DNA of 64,000 bases from Dendrobium chrysotoxum (taxonomy: Eukaryota; Streptophyta; Magnoliopsida; Asparagales; Orchidaceae), in the NCBI GenBank assembly GCA_019925795.1, contig CM034303.1, positions 57,358,581 to 57,422,580 of the forward strand, given 5' to 3'. The translations under genes were made by a program, and so were the position numbers. Below are positions 25,031 to 36,506 of this stretch, piece after piece; positions within the stretch are counted from its first letter, which is position 1, and every line of letters begins with the position of its first letter. The notes under the pieces were generated by a model. That model was given only the letters and a program-made list of their open reading frames with translations. It made no database searches and was not told the DNA's origin.

Positions 25031-26508
25031 GGATTGGACTTGAGGTTGGTGTTGAAGGGGATGAGCCTCTTCAAATGGGCTAATGATAATAAACCTCCTC
25101 TCTTTTTCCTTTAGAAATAAGCTGAAGGTAGTGGATTTGGACTTCCAAATGAAAGAGGAATGGGAAAGATCTTGGAAGTGAGCTGAGATAATATAGGAAA
25201 ATGGGTTTATTGTGGTTTAGGATTTGAACATTTTGGTGAGGTAAGGGTTTTTAAGTTGAGAAAGCGTACTATGAGTAGCTATGAAGGGACACATAAAGAG
25301 GTGAGGGTGATCATGTGAAAGTGTAGAGAGGAAAGGTAGAGGTTAATGCTGGATGAAGTGGGGGGCTTAGAGTAGGAAGCTGTTATAGAGAAATAGGAGG
25401 ATACCCGATTCCACAAGAAAAAAAGGAGATCATGCTTGGTGTGTTTTGCGGCTTTGAGAGTCAAAGGAGTTAAGTATTATGGTTGGGAGTTGAACGGATC
25501 TTGTTGAAGGATTAAAGGGGCTCGGCTGGAGGTTGCTCAAATAGATCTAGTGGGGGATCAAGCAATTGTGGGCTTCATTTAAGCAGGTGTACAGGCTCGA
25601 AGGAAATTTAGCGAGGTCAGTTCAGTATATGCTCGCAATAAGTTGCTGTGGATTTGGTTGTGGCTATGTTCATGAGCTTCAAGGTCAATTTTGAGTAACT
25701 TGGTGGAATAGGGAAATGGGTCTAGTGTGGAACAGGCTGTCGGGTCTAGTTGTCGTAATCGGAATCAGAGTTCAAACGAGATTGGACAATCACTTGCGAT
25801 TGTGTAGATGGATAGGAATTCGAGAGCTTGTGCATGGGAGAGCATCGAAGAAAAGACCAGCAAAGCATAGGATCTCTTCATTTGAACGTCAGGGTGAGTA
25901 CTTAACCGAGGTAAGCTACGATTAAGACAAGCTATCATGAGATTTACAGAAGAAGACGTGAAATTGGCAGGATTTATGGGATTTTGAGTAGTTTGATGAA
26001 GCCGAGGTATACATTTAATTTTCATTAATTTGATCTAATTTTAATTTTGTAAAATAATAATAATAATATCAAATCACGGCATAATTATTATTATTTAATT
26101 CCAGAGTAGCACGATGAGTCAATTGCTTAAATCGCTTTGATTTGGATGCGACTCCCTTGATTTGTGTGAAATCTCCTTGGAGCTCATGTCAATTTTTCTG
26201 CGTGATTTTTATTAGATAAATTGATAGTAATGTTCAGGTATTGAGGATGTTCTGAACGCAATGATAAAATCTGTTTTACAATCGAAAGTTTTTTGGGTAA
26301 TGCCGTTCATCAATTTTAGATGTTAGTTCTCCTTTTTGACCTTATTCTATTTGATTGATCCCATTTAGGCGAATTTGATGTCCTAATTACAATGGCATAG
26401 TCCGTTTGATAATCAGAGGTCATTTGGCTCTTCAAGAGATGCGCTGTGCTGCTTAAATTGCCATTTTTACCTCTTTTCATGTGTTTTTACATATAGGGGT
26501 CAATAAAT
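25027..26508. other. No gene recognised
   Basis: No domain seen in any frame above 60 codons. AATAATAATAAT occurs near 26050. This stretch lies directly upstream of the PMD-like pseudogene and may include its promoter, but no motif could be defended. Confidence 0.4.
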
Positions 26509-26527
26509 CCCCCCCCCCCCCCCCCCC
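26509..26527. repeat. Poly-C run (19 bases)
   Basis: Uninterrupted C run in otherwise AT-rich DNA. Comparable runs occur at 8406, 11546, 14683 and 41567. Confidence 0.95.
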
Positions 26528-26670
26528 ACCATCAACAAATATGATGTGCATTTAGAGCATACCATGTTTATTGTGATGTTATTGACTGTCATTTATAGCT
26601 TTTTTCTTTTACGTATTTAGCCTTGTCATATTCATGTCTAACATAATTTTGAATTCTTTTTTAGCAGGAA

Positions 26671-28041
26671 ATGTTTCATTGGGAGAGGTCTGATGACTTG
26701 CTTCCTAGCGAGCCTAACAAGGCCTCCATCTGGGATGCCATTGATCGACATGACCCTCAGAGCGATGTCGATATTAGGGATAGATTGGAGCAGCATGAGG
26801 ACATGTTTCAGATATATGACATTTTCCACAGCTTCTTTGCCCGCTCTCCTATGCTTTAAGAGTATTTTGGAGGTTATATGAAGTTTGAGGACCCCAAAAG
26901 GTGGGTCAATAGCCTCAACATGAAGTGTGGGGAGTACAACTTGCTAAAGAGCACTATTACTCAGGTTAGTTGGGGTACTTGTGACATTCTAGAGCCAGCA
27001 GCAGATGTACTTGAACTAGCAGGGTAGTTGAGATTACTAAGCCACTACCATTGTAATCTTCCTCTTTAGAGTGGCCACAAGATTTGACATTTGGGGAGAT
27101 TCAAAGTCCTGTTGGGGGATACATTCATTGGGCCAGATATGTACTCCTGGTCCATATGCATACGTTGCGGGAGGCAAAGATTTATGAGGCAGTTTATGCT
27201 TCACTATTTTATTACGAGCATCTTCCAACTTTATGGGCTCGCAGTTTGATAGAGCTTTGGGATGCCGATAGCAGCACTTGTTGGATTAGGGCAAAGGAGC
27301 TTAGAGTCATACTTTCAAACTTATAGATATTATTCGGGTTACCTGTCTTCTGCCACCAGTTTAAGGAATGCATTCTTCTAGATGAGCAGTTATTTTATAG
27401 AGTGCCTTAAGCGAACAGTGACAGAAAAGGGAGATTGATGGTGCCAAATATCTACCCCACACTTCCTCTACATTATTGACAGACGTATTGAGCATCAAAC
27501 TTATCGAGGCGTGCCAATACCATTATGTCTGTGGACGTTTAGATCCATAATTTTCTTTAGGCCAGCTACTGGTTTCCTACCACGGTGTCACTGCACGATG
27601 CCTTTGGCTTACAGCACGGAGCTTCATTATCAGAGGAAATTATCGAGCCATCTTCTTTTGTTGGACATATTTTTCCTACACTATTAGGAGTTAGTGAGGA
27701 TTTGCTTCTTGTGGGGTTCCTTAGAACTGGCTCAGTACTTTTGTGCTTCCTCATAGTGTACTTCTAGCAGCTAACTGTCATAGGGACAGCGCCTTTCTCT
27801 AGCTCTCACAATACTTGATAGGGTCCATAGAGCCTTACGCATAGCTTTCAAGGCGACTTGTCTAGAGCTACGATATTTGGTACTACCATGGTACTATTTA
27901 TACGGATGGATTCATTTGTACTTACAGGGCGCTTTCTCTTTCTTGGAGTGTTCTGCATACTTCTCAGAGAGGGGTTTCCCTACAGCTCTTCAATTATGGT
28001 AGGCCTCTTCTACCCTAGAGTTAGAGAGGATACTAAAAGTT
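26671..28041 (+). pseudogene. Plant mobile domain (PMD)-like pseudogene, 5' part
   Basis: The frame starts MFHWERSDDLL at 26671 and runs 62 codons to a stop, with further coding-like sequence to about 26963. CAG/GTTAGT there and TTTAG/AG near 27069 look like intron borders. The next exon includes YASLFYYEHLPTLWARSLI and ELWDADSSTCW, followed by a degenerate GLPV segment. This resembles the PMD core (PF10536), where an acidic Trp motif precedes a GELSISL-type stretch and a GLPI segment. Near 27780-27950 RLSLALTILDRV, and in another frame YYLYGWIHLYL, resemble the C-terminal end of that domain. At least ten stops or frame changes interrupt it. PMD proteins occur as host genes and as transposon-borne copies; I cannot tell which this was. 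Family assignment is from pattern memory. Confidence 0.5.
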
Positions 28042-29901
28042 TGTTAGGGTTATTAAGCCCTTATGAACTAGCCCGAGGTTAACCAAGAGGAGGGGTGAAT
28101 TGGTTATTTTAAAAATTCTTAAGCAAAAGTAATATTTTGAAATCCTTTTTTAATGTTTTAAAACAAACACAATTGCTCGTTGATGTTGAGATGATTAATC
28201 AACTAAATTAGTAACTTTAACCACACGATCATCTACAAGAAATTTAAGTATGGAAATTAAAATGTAGAATAATAAAAGGAAGAACACACCAAATTTTATA
28301 GTGGTTCGGTTAACTTGACCTACTTCCACTCCCCAGAGCCTCCCCTCTAGGTATTGCACTAAAACTCAGTGACTCTCCTTTTGCTCCCACAGTAAGGTGG
28401 AGAAGCCTTTACAAAAACTCCTTTTCACCAACCTCGGTGAGGCAGAGAACCCAAACTCCTTTTGCTTCCTCTTGAAATAGGCAAAGAACCTTATCTCCTT
28501 TTACTTCCTCCTGAAGTAGATAGAGAACCTCAATCTTCTTGCTGATGTTCCTTCCCACAGAGCCACCAAGGAACAAAGGATGATGATTGAAGAAGGCAAC
28601 TTGAATCTTTGCTTCGATTAACCTTTGTGAATACCTTACAAACTCCCCCTCACAAAATTCTCTCCCTCTCTCCCAAGCTCTCCCTCTCCTTCTCAAGACT
28701 CTCTCTGATCAGGACAGTAGCAAAAAGGTTTTATATTAACAAGAAAGAGATCTTAAATAGAAGGGCTCAAAAATGTCCTAAATTTTAACTTGCAGTCAAA
28801 GATCGTCCTGTACGATCAGTACAAAATAGATATTTCAGTCTAGATGATCTGGCTCTCTTGGATGATAAGAAGATAGGATTTGTATAGATCGTTCAGGGCG
28901 ATGTAGACATCATCATGTACGATTAGTTTAAAACCATATTTTCATCTAGTAGATAGTTCAGGTCGTCCAAGAGAAGAGTCTGGACGATGTGTAAAAATAT
29001 AACTGATCGTCTAGGATAATAAAGCTATCATCTTGTATAATTAGTTCAAAAACGTGTAATATCGTCCGACACATAGTTTGGGTTGTCCAGGAAAACCATG
29101 CTGGATGATTTAAATATAACTAATCATCCAGGACGATAACTCTATCGTCCTGTACGATTAGTTCAAAATGACAATATCGTCTGGCACATAGTTCAGGTCA
29201 TCAAGGAAAATATTATTGGACGATGAGGATTTATAACTGATCATCCCGGACGATCTTACGATCGGCTAGGATGATGTGATCGATCAATTAATCCTTAATT
29301 TCTTTCCTTAATCACCTAACTAATTTAAGCATGATTGTAATGAATCATCTAGGACGATACATATATCATCCTGTATGATTAGACTAAAATTCTAAAATAA
29401 AACCTACCTAAATGAGTCTAGCGGCTGAGGAATTTTGATTTGAGCATATCATTTTAGATGATGGGAGGATCATCTAGGACGATCTACTTAATCAAATTGA
29501 CTTAACATGGCTGCTATAATTAAGATTTCTATTTTGATCTGATTGTCCAGGATGATTTAGGATTGTTCAGGATGATATAATCAAAAATAGACAAACTCTT
29601 AATTTTATAGAATTTTTTTCCTGAGTGTGTGTATACAAGGTTACTTAGTATTTGGATCCACCTTTTTACAATTGACTCAAGAAAGAGTAAAAAAATTAAC
29701 AGATTTGACATTATAGACTGACTCAGTCCTAATCTACTCAAACTTGAGCTGGCTTGAATTGCAATTGATATTATGGACCTAAAATATTATTATACAGGGC
29801 AATCAAAATATATGTGCAGTAGTGACAGTAGAATGGAAATAGAAATACAAGAAATATTTATGATCATCAAAACTATAATCCTTGAATCTAGATTTATAAC
29901 A
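28042..29901 (-). repeat. 3' LTR region with ATCGTCC palindromes
   Basis: The part from about 29350 to 29901 aligns closely with 31859-32406 (shared blocks: TCTAGCGGCTGAGGAATTTT, GATCCACCTTTTTACAATTG, CTTGAGCTGGCTTGAATTGC). The more distal part, 28790-29350, is full of imperfect palindromes of the type ATCGTCC-GGACGAT. The extreme left, CCAAGAGGAGGGGTGAATTGG, is a sequence style common at ends of plant LTR elements. Confidence 0.6.
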
Positions 29902-29916
29902 ATCTCCCCCTTTTTG
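29902..29916 (-). other. Polypurine tract of the gag-like LTR element
   Basis: Minus strand CAAAAAGGGGGAGAT directly abuts the LTR terminus TGTTATAAAT. This fixes the transcription direction of the element as minus. Confidence 0.75.
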
Positions 29917-30570
29917 ATGATGGCAAATATTTATTAGGCAGTTTCAAATTAAGCAGATTAAAAAAGACTAACGCTTGTGACAATATAAAATAATTAAACA
30001 TAAGAAATTCAGATTTCACTAGAACAGGCATGAAACAGTACAACCCTGACACTATTTCCCCTTTTGACATCACAAAAAGGAGGAAATAGAAAAACAAACA
30101 TATAAAATTATACATTAAATAACACAGCGAAGAACGATAGTACAAACCATCACAGAAAAATAAAAAGAAACATCAAATAAGCTAAAAATAGGAGGGACCC
30201 TGATCAGGTAGAGGAGAGGGTGGTGGCAGCTAAAAAAGACTATGGATGTAAGTGAATTGCTCTCCAAACTAGGCCATATCCTGGTCGTGCTACTGCTACT
30301 ATTGGGTGACATATGCATTGAATCGATTAACATCCTCCACATGCTACTGCTCTTGTACAACAACGTAGGAGTCAAAACGGGCATCCCACTGGTCAAATTT
30401 GTCCACTAGCTGATCAACTGTGACTGCTGGTGGATAGGAACATGTGCAAGAATAGCTTTCTCCTCGGCCTCTACAGCCTCCACATGCTCCGGATGGAGAT
30501 GAGTGCTATGAAAGACATGGAAGGAGCTGTTTGTATAGAAGGAGGGTTGATAGTTAGGTGCAGCAGGATA

Positions 30571-31275
30571 TTAGAGGTTGTATTTGGTCTCAAGCACATA
30601 AGCTATGATGTGTCCTAGGGTAAGATTGGGGTTTTTCCTGTGTCCTGGATCCCTAATACTAGTAAGGTGCTCAATGTATCGAAATAGTAGATCTGTGGCA
30701 TTGAATTCCCTATAGGTCATTATGTAGTAGGTGGTGATTGAGAGTAGGGGAGTGATGTGGACACGATCACTAGTCTTTGGGATTATAGAAGTTCGAAGGA
30801 CATGTTGGATTGTTCTAGCATCTTTGACTAAGGTGTTTGAGGAACTGTTATGAAAGGTGGCATTGGTGTTTCTTAGGAGTTGATTGACAGGAACCCATTT
30901 GAAATCAAGATCTGAGGATAAGATATGAAGCTTGTCTCCAGTGGTAGAGAGTTGGAGGAGTTCATGACAGACTTGGTAGGTTATTTTAATGGGGCGTCTG
31001 TGAACATAGGATTGAAGGGCAGTGTATGTGGTATTGACCCTTAAGTTAGTGAAGAACTCGTAGAGGAGCTCAGAGTTAAAGGGGAAAGCAAGTGTGAGGA
31101 TAAAGGTGAGAGAAGTGTGGGCAAAGAGATCGAGTACCAGGTATATAAGGGTGCGTGCATTGACAATTTTGGATGAAGTGATGCCAGTAGTCTTGTAGCG
31201 AAGATAGGCAGCTTGATTAGCTGCCTCAGTGAAACGAGGGTCGATAGGTTCCCTTGAGGAACTTCCAGTCACCAT
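30571..31275 (-). CDS. Gag-like 'putative plant transposon protein' ORF
   Basis: An uninterrupted 234-residue frame starting MVTGSSSREPIDPRF. The middle (about residues 70-190) follows the pattern of the plant transposon protein family I know as PF20167: LLYEFFTNLRV, then VHRRPIKITYQVCHELLQL, a Trp, a run of spaced Leu/Arg, then SIIPKTSDRVHITPLLSI. No zinc knuckle or pol domain follows. An upstream in-frame ATG eight codons earlier (ATGGCTGGTGAA) is separated from it by a TGA, so the present start may be secondary after a nonsense mutation. It ends at YNL without an obvious domain border. Function unknown; likely a structural (gag-like) protein of the surrounding element. Family assignment is by pattern recall and needs a profile search. 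Confidence 0.6.
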   Translation of the reverse strand: MVTGSSSREPIDPRFTEAANQAAYLRYKTTGITSSKIVNARTLIYLVLDLFAHTSLTFILTLAFPFNSELLYEFFTNLRVNTTYTALQSYVHRRPIKITYQVCHELLQLSTTGDKLHILSSDLDFKWVPVNQLLRNTNATFHNSSSNTLVKDARTIQHVLRTSIIPKTSDRVHITPLLSITTYYIMTYREFNATDLLFRYIEHLTSIRDPGHRKNPNLTLGHIIAYVLETKYNL

Positions 31276-31858
31276 CCTGGATCATTTTTCACCAGCCATT
31301 TAGAAGGAATTAGAGTGTGAGTAAAGAAAAAGGAAGATTGAGAGGTTTTATGGTGAAGAAAGTGTTTGAAATTAGCTATTTATAAAGTGTCGGGTACATC
31401 ATCCAGGACGATCACAGGATCGTTCGGGATGATCAGGTGGCATTATGACATCTGGGTTGATTAGTCAAAAAGGTGGTCCTATCATCCAGGATGATTAGAC
31501 TCAAGCGATCATCCCGAGGAGTCATGCTGGACGACCATTGACAAAAAGGATCATCCAGGATGATTAGGTGGATCGTCCGGGATGATTGGCAATAATGAAT
31601 TATATGGGCCGAAGTTAAAATGTGTAACCATTTTACCACGTGGATCGTCCATGATGAATAAGTGTATCATCTAGGATGATCATAAATAATTGAGTAGAAT
31701 TTGTTTAGATCGTCCAGGACGATGAGGATCGTCAAGGACGCTCTCAAATAATGGAGATAGATCAGCCGTCAGATGGATGAAGAGGACTTATTTGATGATA
31801 TCATCCTGGATGATAGGAATGTCATCCAGGATAATGTGATAAAAAAATTAAAAATTTT

Positions 31859-32406
31859 AATGATACGTATATCAACTTGTACGATTAGACTAAAATCCTA
31901 AAATAAAAACCTACCTAAATAAGTCTAGCGGCTGAGGAATTTTGATTTGAGCATATTATCCCGGACGATGGAAAGACTGTCCATGATGATCTTCTTAATT
32001 AAATTGACTTAACATGACTGCCCTAATGAGGGTTTCTATTTTAATCTGATCGTCCAGGATGATTTGGGATCGTTTAGGATGATATAATAAAAAACAGACA
32101 AACTCTTAATTTTATAAAATTTCTCCTCCTGAGTGTGTGTGTGCAAGATTACATAGTATTATGATCCACCTTTTTACAATTGACTCAAGAAAGAGTAAAA
32201 AAATAACGGATTTGATATTAGACTAACTCAATCCTAATATACTCAAACTTGAGCTGGCTTGAATTGCAATTGATATTATGGACCTGAAATATTAGTATGT
32301 AGGGCAATCAAAACATATGTGTAGTAGTGACTGTAGAACGAAAATAGAAATGTAGGAAATATTTGTGATCATCAAAACTATAATCCTTGAATCTAGATTT
32401 ATAACA
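31859..32406 (-). repeat. 5' LTR remnant of the gag-like element
   Basis: Matches about 29350-29901 with substitutions and small indels, and ends in the same TTATAACA. The part corresponding to the distal 1.3 kb of the left copy is missing. Confidence 0.7.
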
Positions 32407-34371
32407 GATATGATTTTACTTCTTCACTCCACACCTGGTTGCAAATCGGTTCTCTCTAGTTCACCAGTCAGATGCTATTGGTTTTCCACCCCACCTGACG
32501 AGGACAATTATAGTAGATGTGGTTGACCGCCGAGATGGGTGTACTTTGCTGTGTAATGTACGCACTCTAACAGTTGCTGAATACTTCATCAGCATGCACC
32601 TGGGCTAGCTATGCCATCATTCGGGCAATACTGTGATGTTTGAGGGCTACCAGCCCAACATGATGGCTAGGTAGTTTGGTTTCTCCAAGGCTACAACCTA
32701 CGACAGGCATCCACTTGTTCCTAGAGTTGCAGATGTCTGACATATAGACATCATTCCTCACGAGACCCAATTGAACACAACAGTTCTAGGATGGCTACAT
32801 CTATTAAGGCTTAGTAAAGGCTCCAATTTCTGCTTATCACCTTTGTCTAGTTTTACAGCTGTCAGCTATATATAGCTGACCTGAGTAAGGCTGTCTTTTG
32901 GCCCTACTTTGGAGTATGATGCTCAGAGGTACGAGCACAAGGTGCGGGCATTAGGAGTGTCGAGGGGTCAAAGACTCTAGTTGGACTCCTCAGGGGCAAG
33001 AGATGATAGAGGTACTCTCCTACCCTTTCTCTTTTGATCTTCTATTTAGTAGTTGATTTATATATAATTTGATGCTTTGGATTTTAACCCTCCTCCATTC
33101 TTGCTACAGGGGATCATATTGCTAAGGATACTGCGCCCTACCCCATCAAAGTGCAGGATGTAGCATTTGAGCTACATAATATGGAGGTGCTACAGCCTTC
33201 GAGTGGACACACAGGCTCTCAGCACACTAGAGCTTCTTGAGCTTCTACTGACTTGATGGCTAGCCCTACGCCACGATACTTTTCGACTCTGAAGGGGGTA
33301 TCGATGGGCCTGTGGATGTGCAGTCTTCCTCCCGAGGTCTTAGGAAGAGTTCCTAGGGAGCGAGGATGCCCAACTTTACCAGATACAACACTATGGACCC
33401 TTCTATGGGCTTCTCTTTCCCACTAGACCCTTATGGGTTATTTTGGCCCGGTAAATCTTCTGGAGCCAGTGTAGCGTCACTAGTAGAGGTGTTTGACATA
33501 CTAACATATATGTCAATAGTTCTGGAGCTGGCTCCTGCAGCTCCATCCTTCATTCCTGAGAGCTACTCAGCTGACATCGTGAGCCCCTTCGCAGGTATAT
33601 TTTTATTATGTTTTGATTCATTTTATGCACTATTGATATATTCATTACTCATTACCTGTAAATCTTTGTGTAGTGCCTGAGGGAACATATTATATTTCAG
33701 AGATTCATAGTTATACTCCATCAGCTCCAGATCCTCGGAACGCTGCCATGTGGGACAGTTGTATAGAGATCATGCGAGGTTTGGTATCCTGTGTTGACCC
33801 TGGGTTGCCTAAGTCCATGGACCAATTTTCCACCACAACCTATCACACTGTTGGCTTACTAGCATGCCACGGGTTGGATAGTTTGGAGTTGCTTTGTTGG
33901 GAGATGTTGTGTCATGAGGCAGAGTTTCACATCAGACAATTGAGGTTCCTCTCCATTCTACAGACCAGAGTTACACTCCTAGAGCTACAAGAGAGGGTTA
34001 CCAGGTGATAGGCAGCAGCTGATATGGTCCATGACCAGTTCGAAAAGAGTACAGAGGCCCAGAGGCAACACCGACAGAGCTCCTCTAGCATAGCTAGTGA
34101 GATAGAGGGGCTTTCTTCTCAAGTGAAGGGCTTATGGAGGGACATCAAGGGAGTAATGTTGAAGAAGTCTGATCTTCAGGAGGAGTGCTACAGATGAGAC
34201 AGCCTTATCAAGAGAGAGCTATAGTGCAACCAGATGTTGCAGCAAGCTATGGTAGCAACAAAGACCACAATCACACAGGTTGTGGAGGAGCTTCAAACTA
34301 TAGAGGCATAGTATCACACCCTGACTGAGGTTGTCTCACAGTTATGAGATCTGAGAGCCCGTCTCCTTTAA
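32407..34371 (+). pseudogene. PMD-like pseudogene, 3' part with coiled-coil tail
   Basis: Directly after the LTR element the + strand reads PHLVANRFSLVHQSD and VDVVDRRDGCTLLCNV, consistent with the region after the PMD core. Plausible introns end CTACAG/GG near 33113 and TGTGTAG/TG near 33676 (5' site GCAG/GTATAT near 33594). The ORF at 33366-33680 and the following frame (33673-34008) carry no known domain. From about 34008 to 34371 the translation is rich in Gln, Glu, Lys and Leu in heptad-like spacing, suggesting a coiled-coil tail, with several stops. I treat it as one decayed gene with 26671-28041; continuity is inferred. Confidence 0.4.
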
Positions 34372-34521
34372 CTTGTCTTTCCTCTTATTTTGAGATATAC
34401 TCTATAGTTTTTCACTCCTGGTTATACTTGCACCCCACGATGATGATTATATATATATGAAATATTTTTGTTATTTTCTTCTTTGGCTACACTCTGGGTT
34501 GTGTTGATATTATTACAGATG

Positions 34522-35469
34522 ATTTTAAATATTTATTTGGGGATCTCGATACACAGCATGATGTGGACCCAAATAAATATTTAAAATATCCACTGTCTTT
34601 GAGGGTAGTTGTGAGTGTTGTTGCTTTAGCCATTGACTAAAGTTAGTGGTCATAGCTTTAGCTCAAATTTCAAAGATTTTTGACTTCTTCTGTCCTGCAC
34701 TTTATGCGGCGGACTTGATGGAGAATTTACAGGTTTCTATTTGGTTAGTAGTACCAAATATAGGTAATATTCTAACCTTTAACCACTTAAGAAGACTTCA
34801 ATTTGTGTCACTTGAGTTCATCTAACTAAGTGAGCTAGGATTTAACATCTTGTCATCAAATTCCTGAAATAGGAGTTCCTCTACTATGACCTTTCTTATG
34901 GCATATTAAGTAGACGGAGATGCTAGCGATTCGGTAATGTCTGAATTTGTTGAGTCTGCCCTCATACACCCATTCGAACCTTAAGCTTCAGACTGTAGAA
35001 AAATTTAAGCTGCTCCAGCTCAACTTGCTGGAGTGTGTAGTCATGAAAATCTTCTTTCCTGACCTTTGAAGTCTTTGTATGTTGGAGAAGGTGGTGTCTT
35101 GAACGCTTGGAAGATCACATGCATATGTATTGATAGAAGAATTGTTATATTCTCCTACTTGAAGGAATATTCATGTTTGATGATTTTAAATATTTATTTG
35201 GGGATCCCGGCACGTAGCACGATGTTGATCCAAATAAATAAATATTTAAAATACCCAATGTCTTGTAGGGGAGGGTAATGTGAGTTTTGTATTCTGAGAT
35301 TTTAAATATTTATTTAAAGATCTCTGCACGTAGCATGATGTTCACCCAAATAAATTTTTAAAATGCCCCTCTCTTATAGGGATATTTTATATAGGTTTTG
35401 TATATTAGGATTTTAAATATTTATTTGATGATTTCCATACACGGTATGATGTCAATCCAAATAAATATA
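34522..35469. repeat. Hairpin-forming repeat series (four copies)
   Basis: Four copies of a 60-70 bp unit at 34522-34587, 35183-35252, 35299-35364 and 35410-35469. Each begins ATTTTAAATATTTATTTG and (except the eroded fourth) ends in the inverted AAATAAATATTTAAAAT or a variant, enclosing a GC-richer loop with GCACGTAGCACGATGT or similar. The last three are tandem at about 110-116 bp spacing. Confidence 0.8.
34588..35182. other. No gene recognised between hairpin repeats
   Basis: Sequence between the first hairpin copy and the tandem three. The short + frame at 35066-35278 enters the hairpin repeat and is not a credible gene. Confidence 0.45.
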
Positions 35470-35886
35470 CCCCCTATATTATGGGAGATTTTTATGGGAT
35501 TTTTGAAATGCACTCTTGTAACACAAGGGAATTTCAAAATATACAAGTACATGTGTTGATAAATATGACCTCATACACCTATGCATGCTTGCACGTATGC
35601 ACTCGACACTGCTGAACTCACCTCGAGACAAATAATCAAGGTCAAGCAAAGCCATCTTCCCTCAAGCCAACTAGAGTGTGACACATGACTGAGGCAATTT
35701 GTACTGAGAGTGATTAAGGATTGTATTTTTTTATTCATTTTATCTGATGTAGCATTTTTTGTAACACTTAGATTCTTATAAATAAATGATGAAGAGAAAC
35801 GTTTTGAATGTTTTGACATATTCCGCATCTTCTGTATTCTTGAGCACTCGAATTACATATATTTAAGTTATTGGACTACTCTCCAT
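35470..35886. other. No gene recognised
   Basis: Short minus frame at 35571-35828 without a domain. Nothing else was seen. Confidence 0.45.
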
Positions 35887-36506
35887 TAGGGGTGTAAACG
35901 AGTCGAGTCGAGCTCGAGTCATGCCTAACTCGAGCTCGACTCATCGTCCAAAGCATGAGCTCAAACTCCAGTCGAGCTCAAAAAGCGAGCTAGAGATCAG
36001 CTCATGGTGGTAAAAACGAGCTCGCGGGTTCCCGTCGGAGAGGAAGATCATTGATCAGTATCGGAGAAGAAGGATGTGTGCGAGGTTGTAATAGTAATAG
36101 TTCTTTCTCTTATTTAATGCAGTTTGTTTTCCCAAAAGCCTATTGTACTTCACTGCAATTTATTAATGCTTAGCAGCCTTTATTATTATTATTATTTCGA
36201 ATCCAACTATGGGTGTTTTTGTTGGGGGGGAAAAGTTTCCGCTTTTGAATATTATTTACTTTCTTTTAGGTTTTAAAATTTTCATTTAGAGAAAAAAAGA
36301 TTTGACTAATTACAAAAATAATTCAGTTAAATTATTACGAGCTGGCTCGTGAGCTTGTGAGCCGAGCCTCATTAAGCTCGAATTCGAGTTTATTTAATAG
36401 GCAAGCTCAACTGTAGGCTCGAGTTCGAACTCATGGCTTGATAAGCTCGACTCACGAGTTCGTTAACGAATCGAACTTGAGCCTACTCGGCTCACTTACA
36501 CCCCTA
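35887..36506. mobile_element. 620 bp TIR element with GAGCTCGAG repeats
   Basis: Ends TAGGGGTGTAAACGAG and CTCACTTACACCCCTA are imperfect terminal inverted repeats. Both subterminal regions are packed with GAGCTCGA / TCGAGCTC and AAGCTCGA motifs. The middle holds unrelated AT-rich DNA and (TTA)n at about 36181. No transposase. I could not identify a target duplication, so the superfamily stays open. Confidence 0.65.

Larger units (their letters stand above)
28042..32406 (-). mobile_element. LTR element with gag-like ORF only (TR-GAG-like)
   Basis: The left end TGTTAGGG and right end TTATAACA give TG...CA-type ends. Minus-strand order: 5' LTR remnant (about 31859-32406), leader rich in ATCGTCC palindromes, a gag-like ORF (30571-31275), polypurine tract, long 3' LTR region (28042-29901). 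No protease, RT or integrase was seen, so it resembles the non-autonomous TR-GAG or large-derivative classes. The LTRs are unequal: only about 550 bp are shared, so either the right LTR is deleted internally or 28042-29350 is not LTR. No clear target duplication was found (AAGTT left, GATAT right). It splits the PMD-like pseudogene. Confidence 0.6.

Noticed and set aside
28021..28080. Host promoter between PMD-like exon and the LTR element
   Set aside because: TGTTAGGG and the following CCAAGAGG region fit an LTR end, not a promoter.
28790..29580. CRISPR-like array of ATCGTCC repeats
   Set aside because: Repeat spacing and sequence are irregular, repeats are palindromic and degenerate, and the DNA is a plant nuclear transposon.
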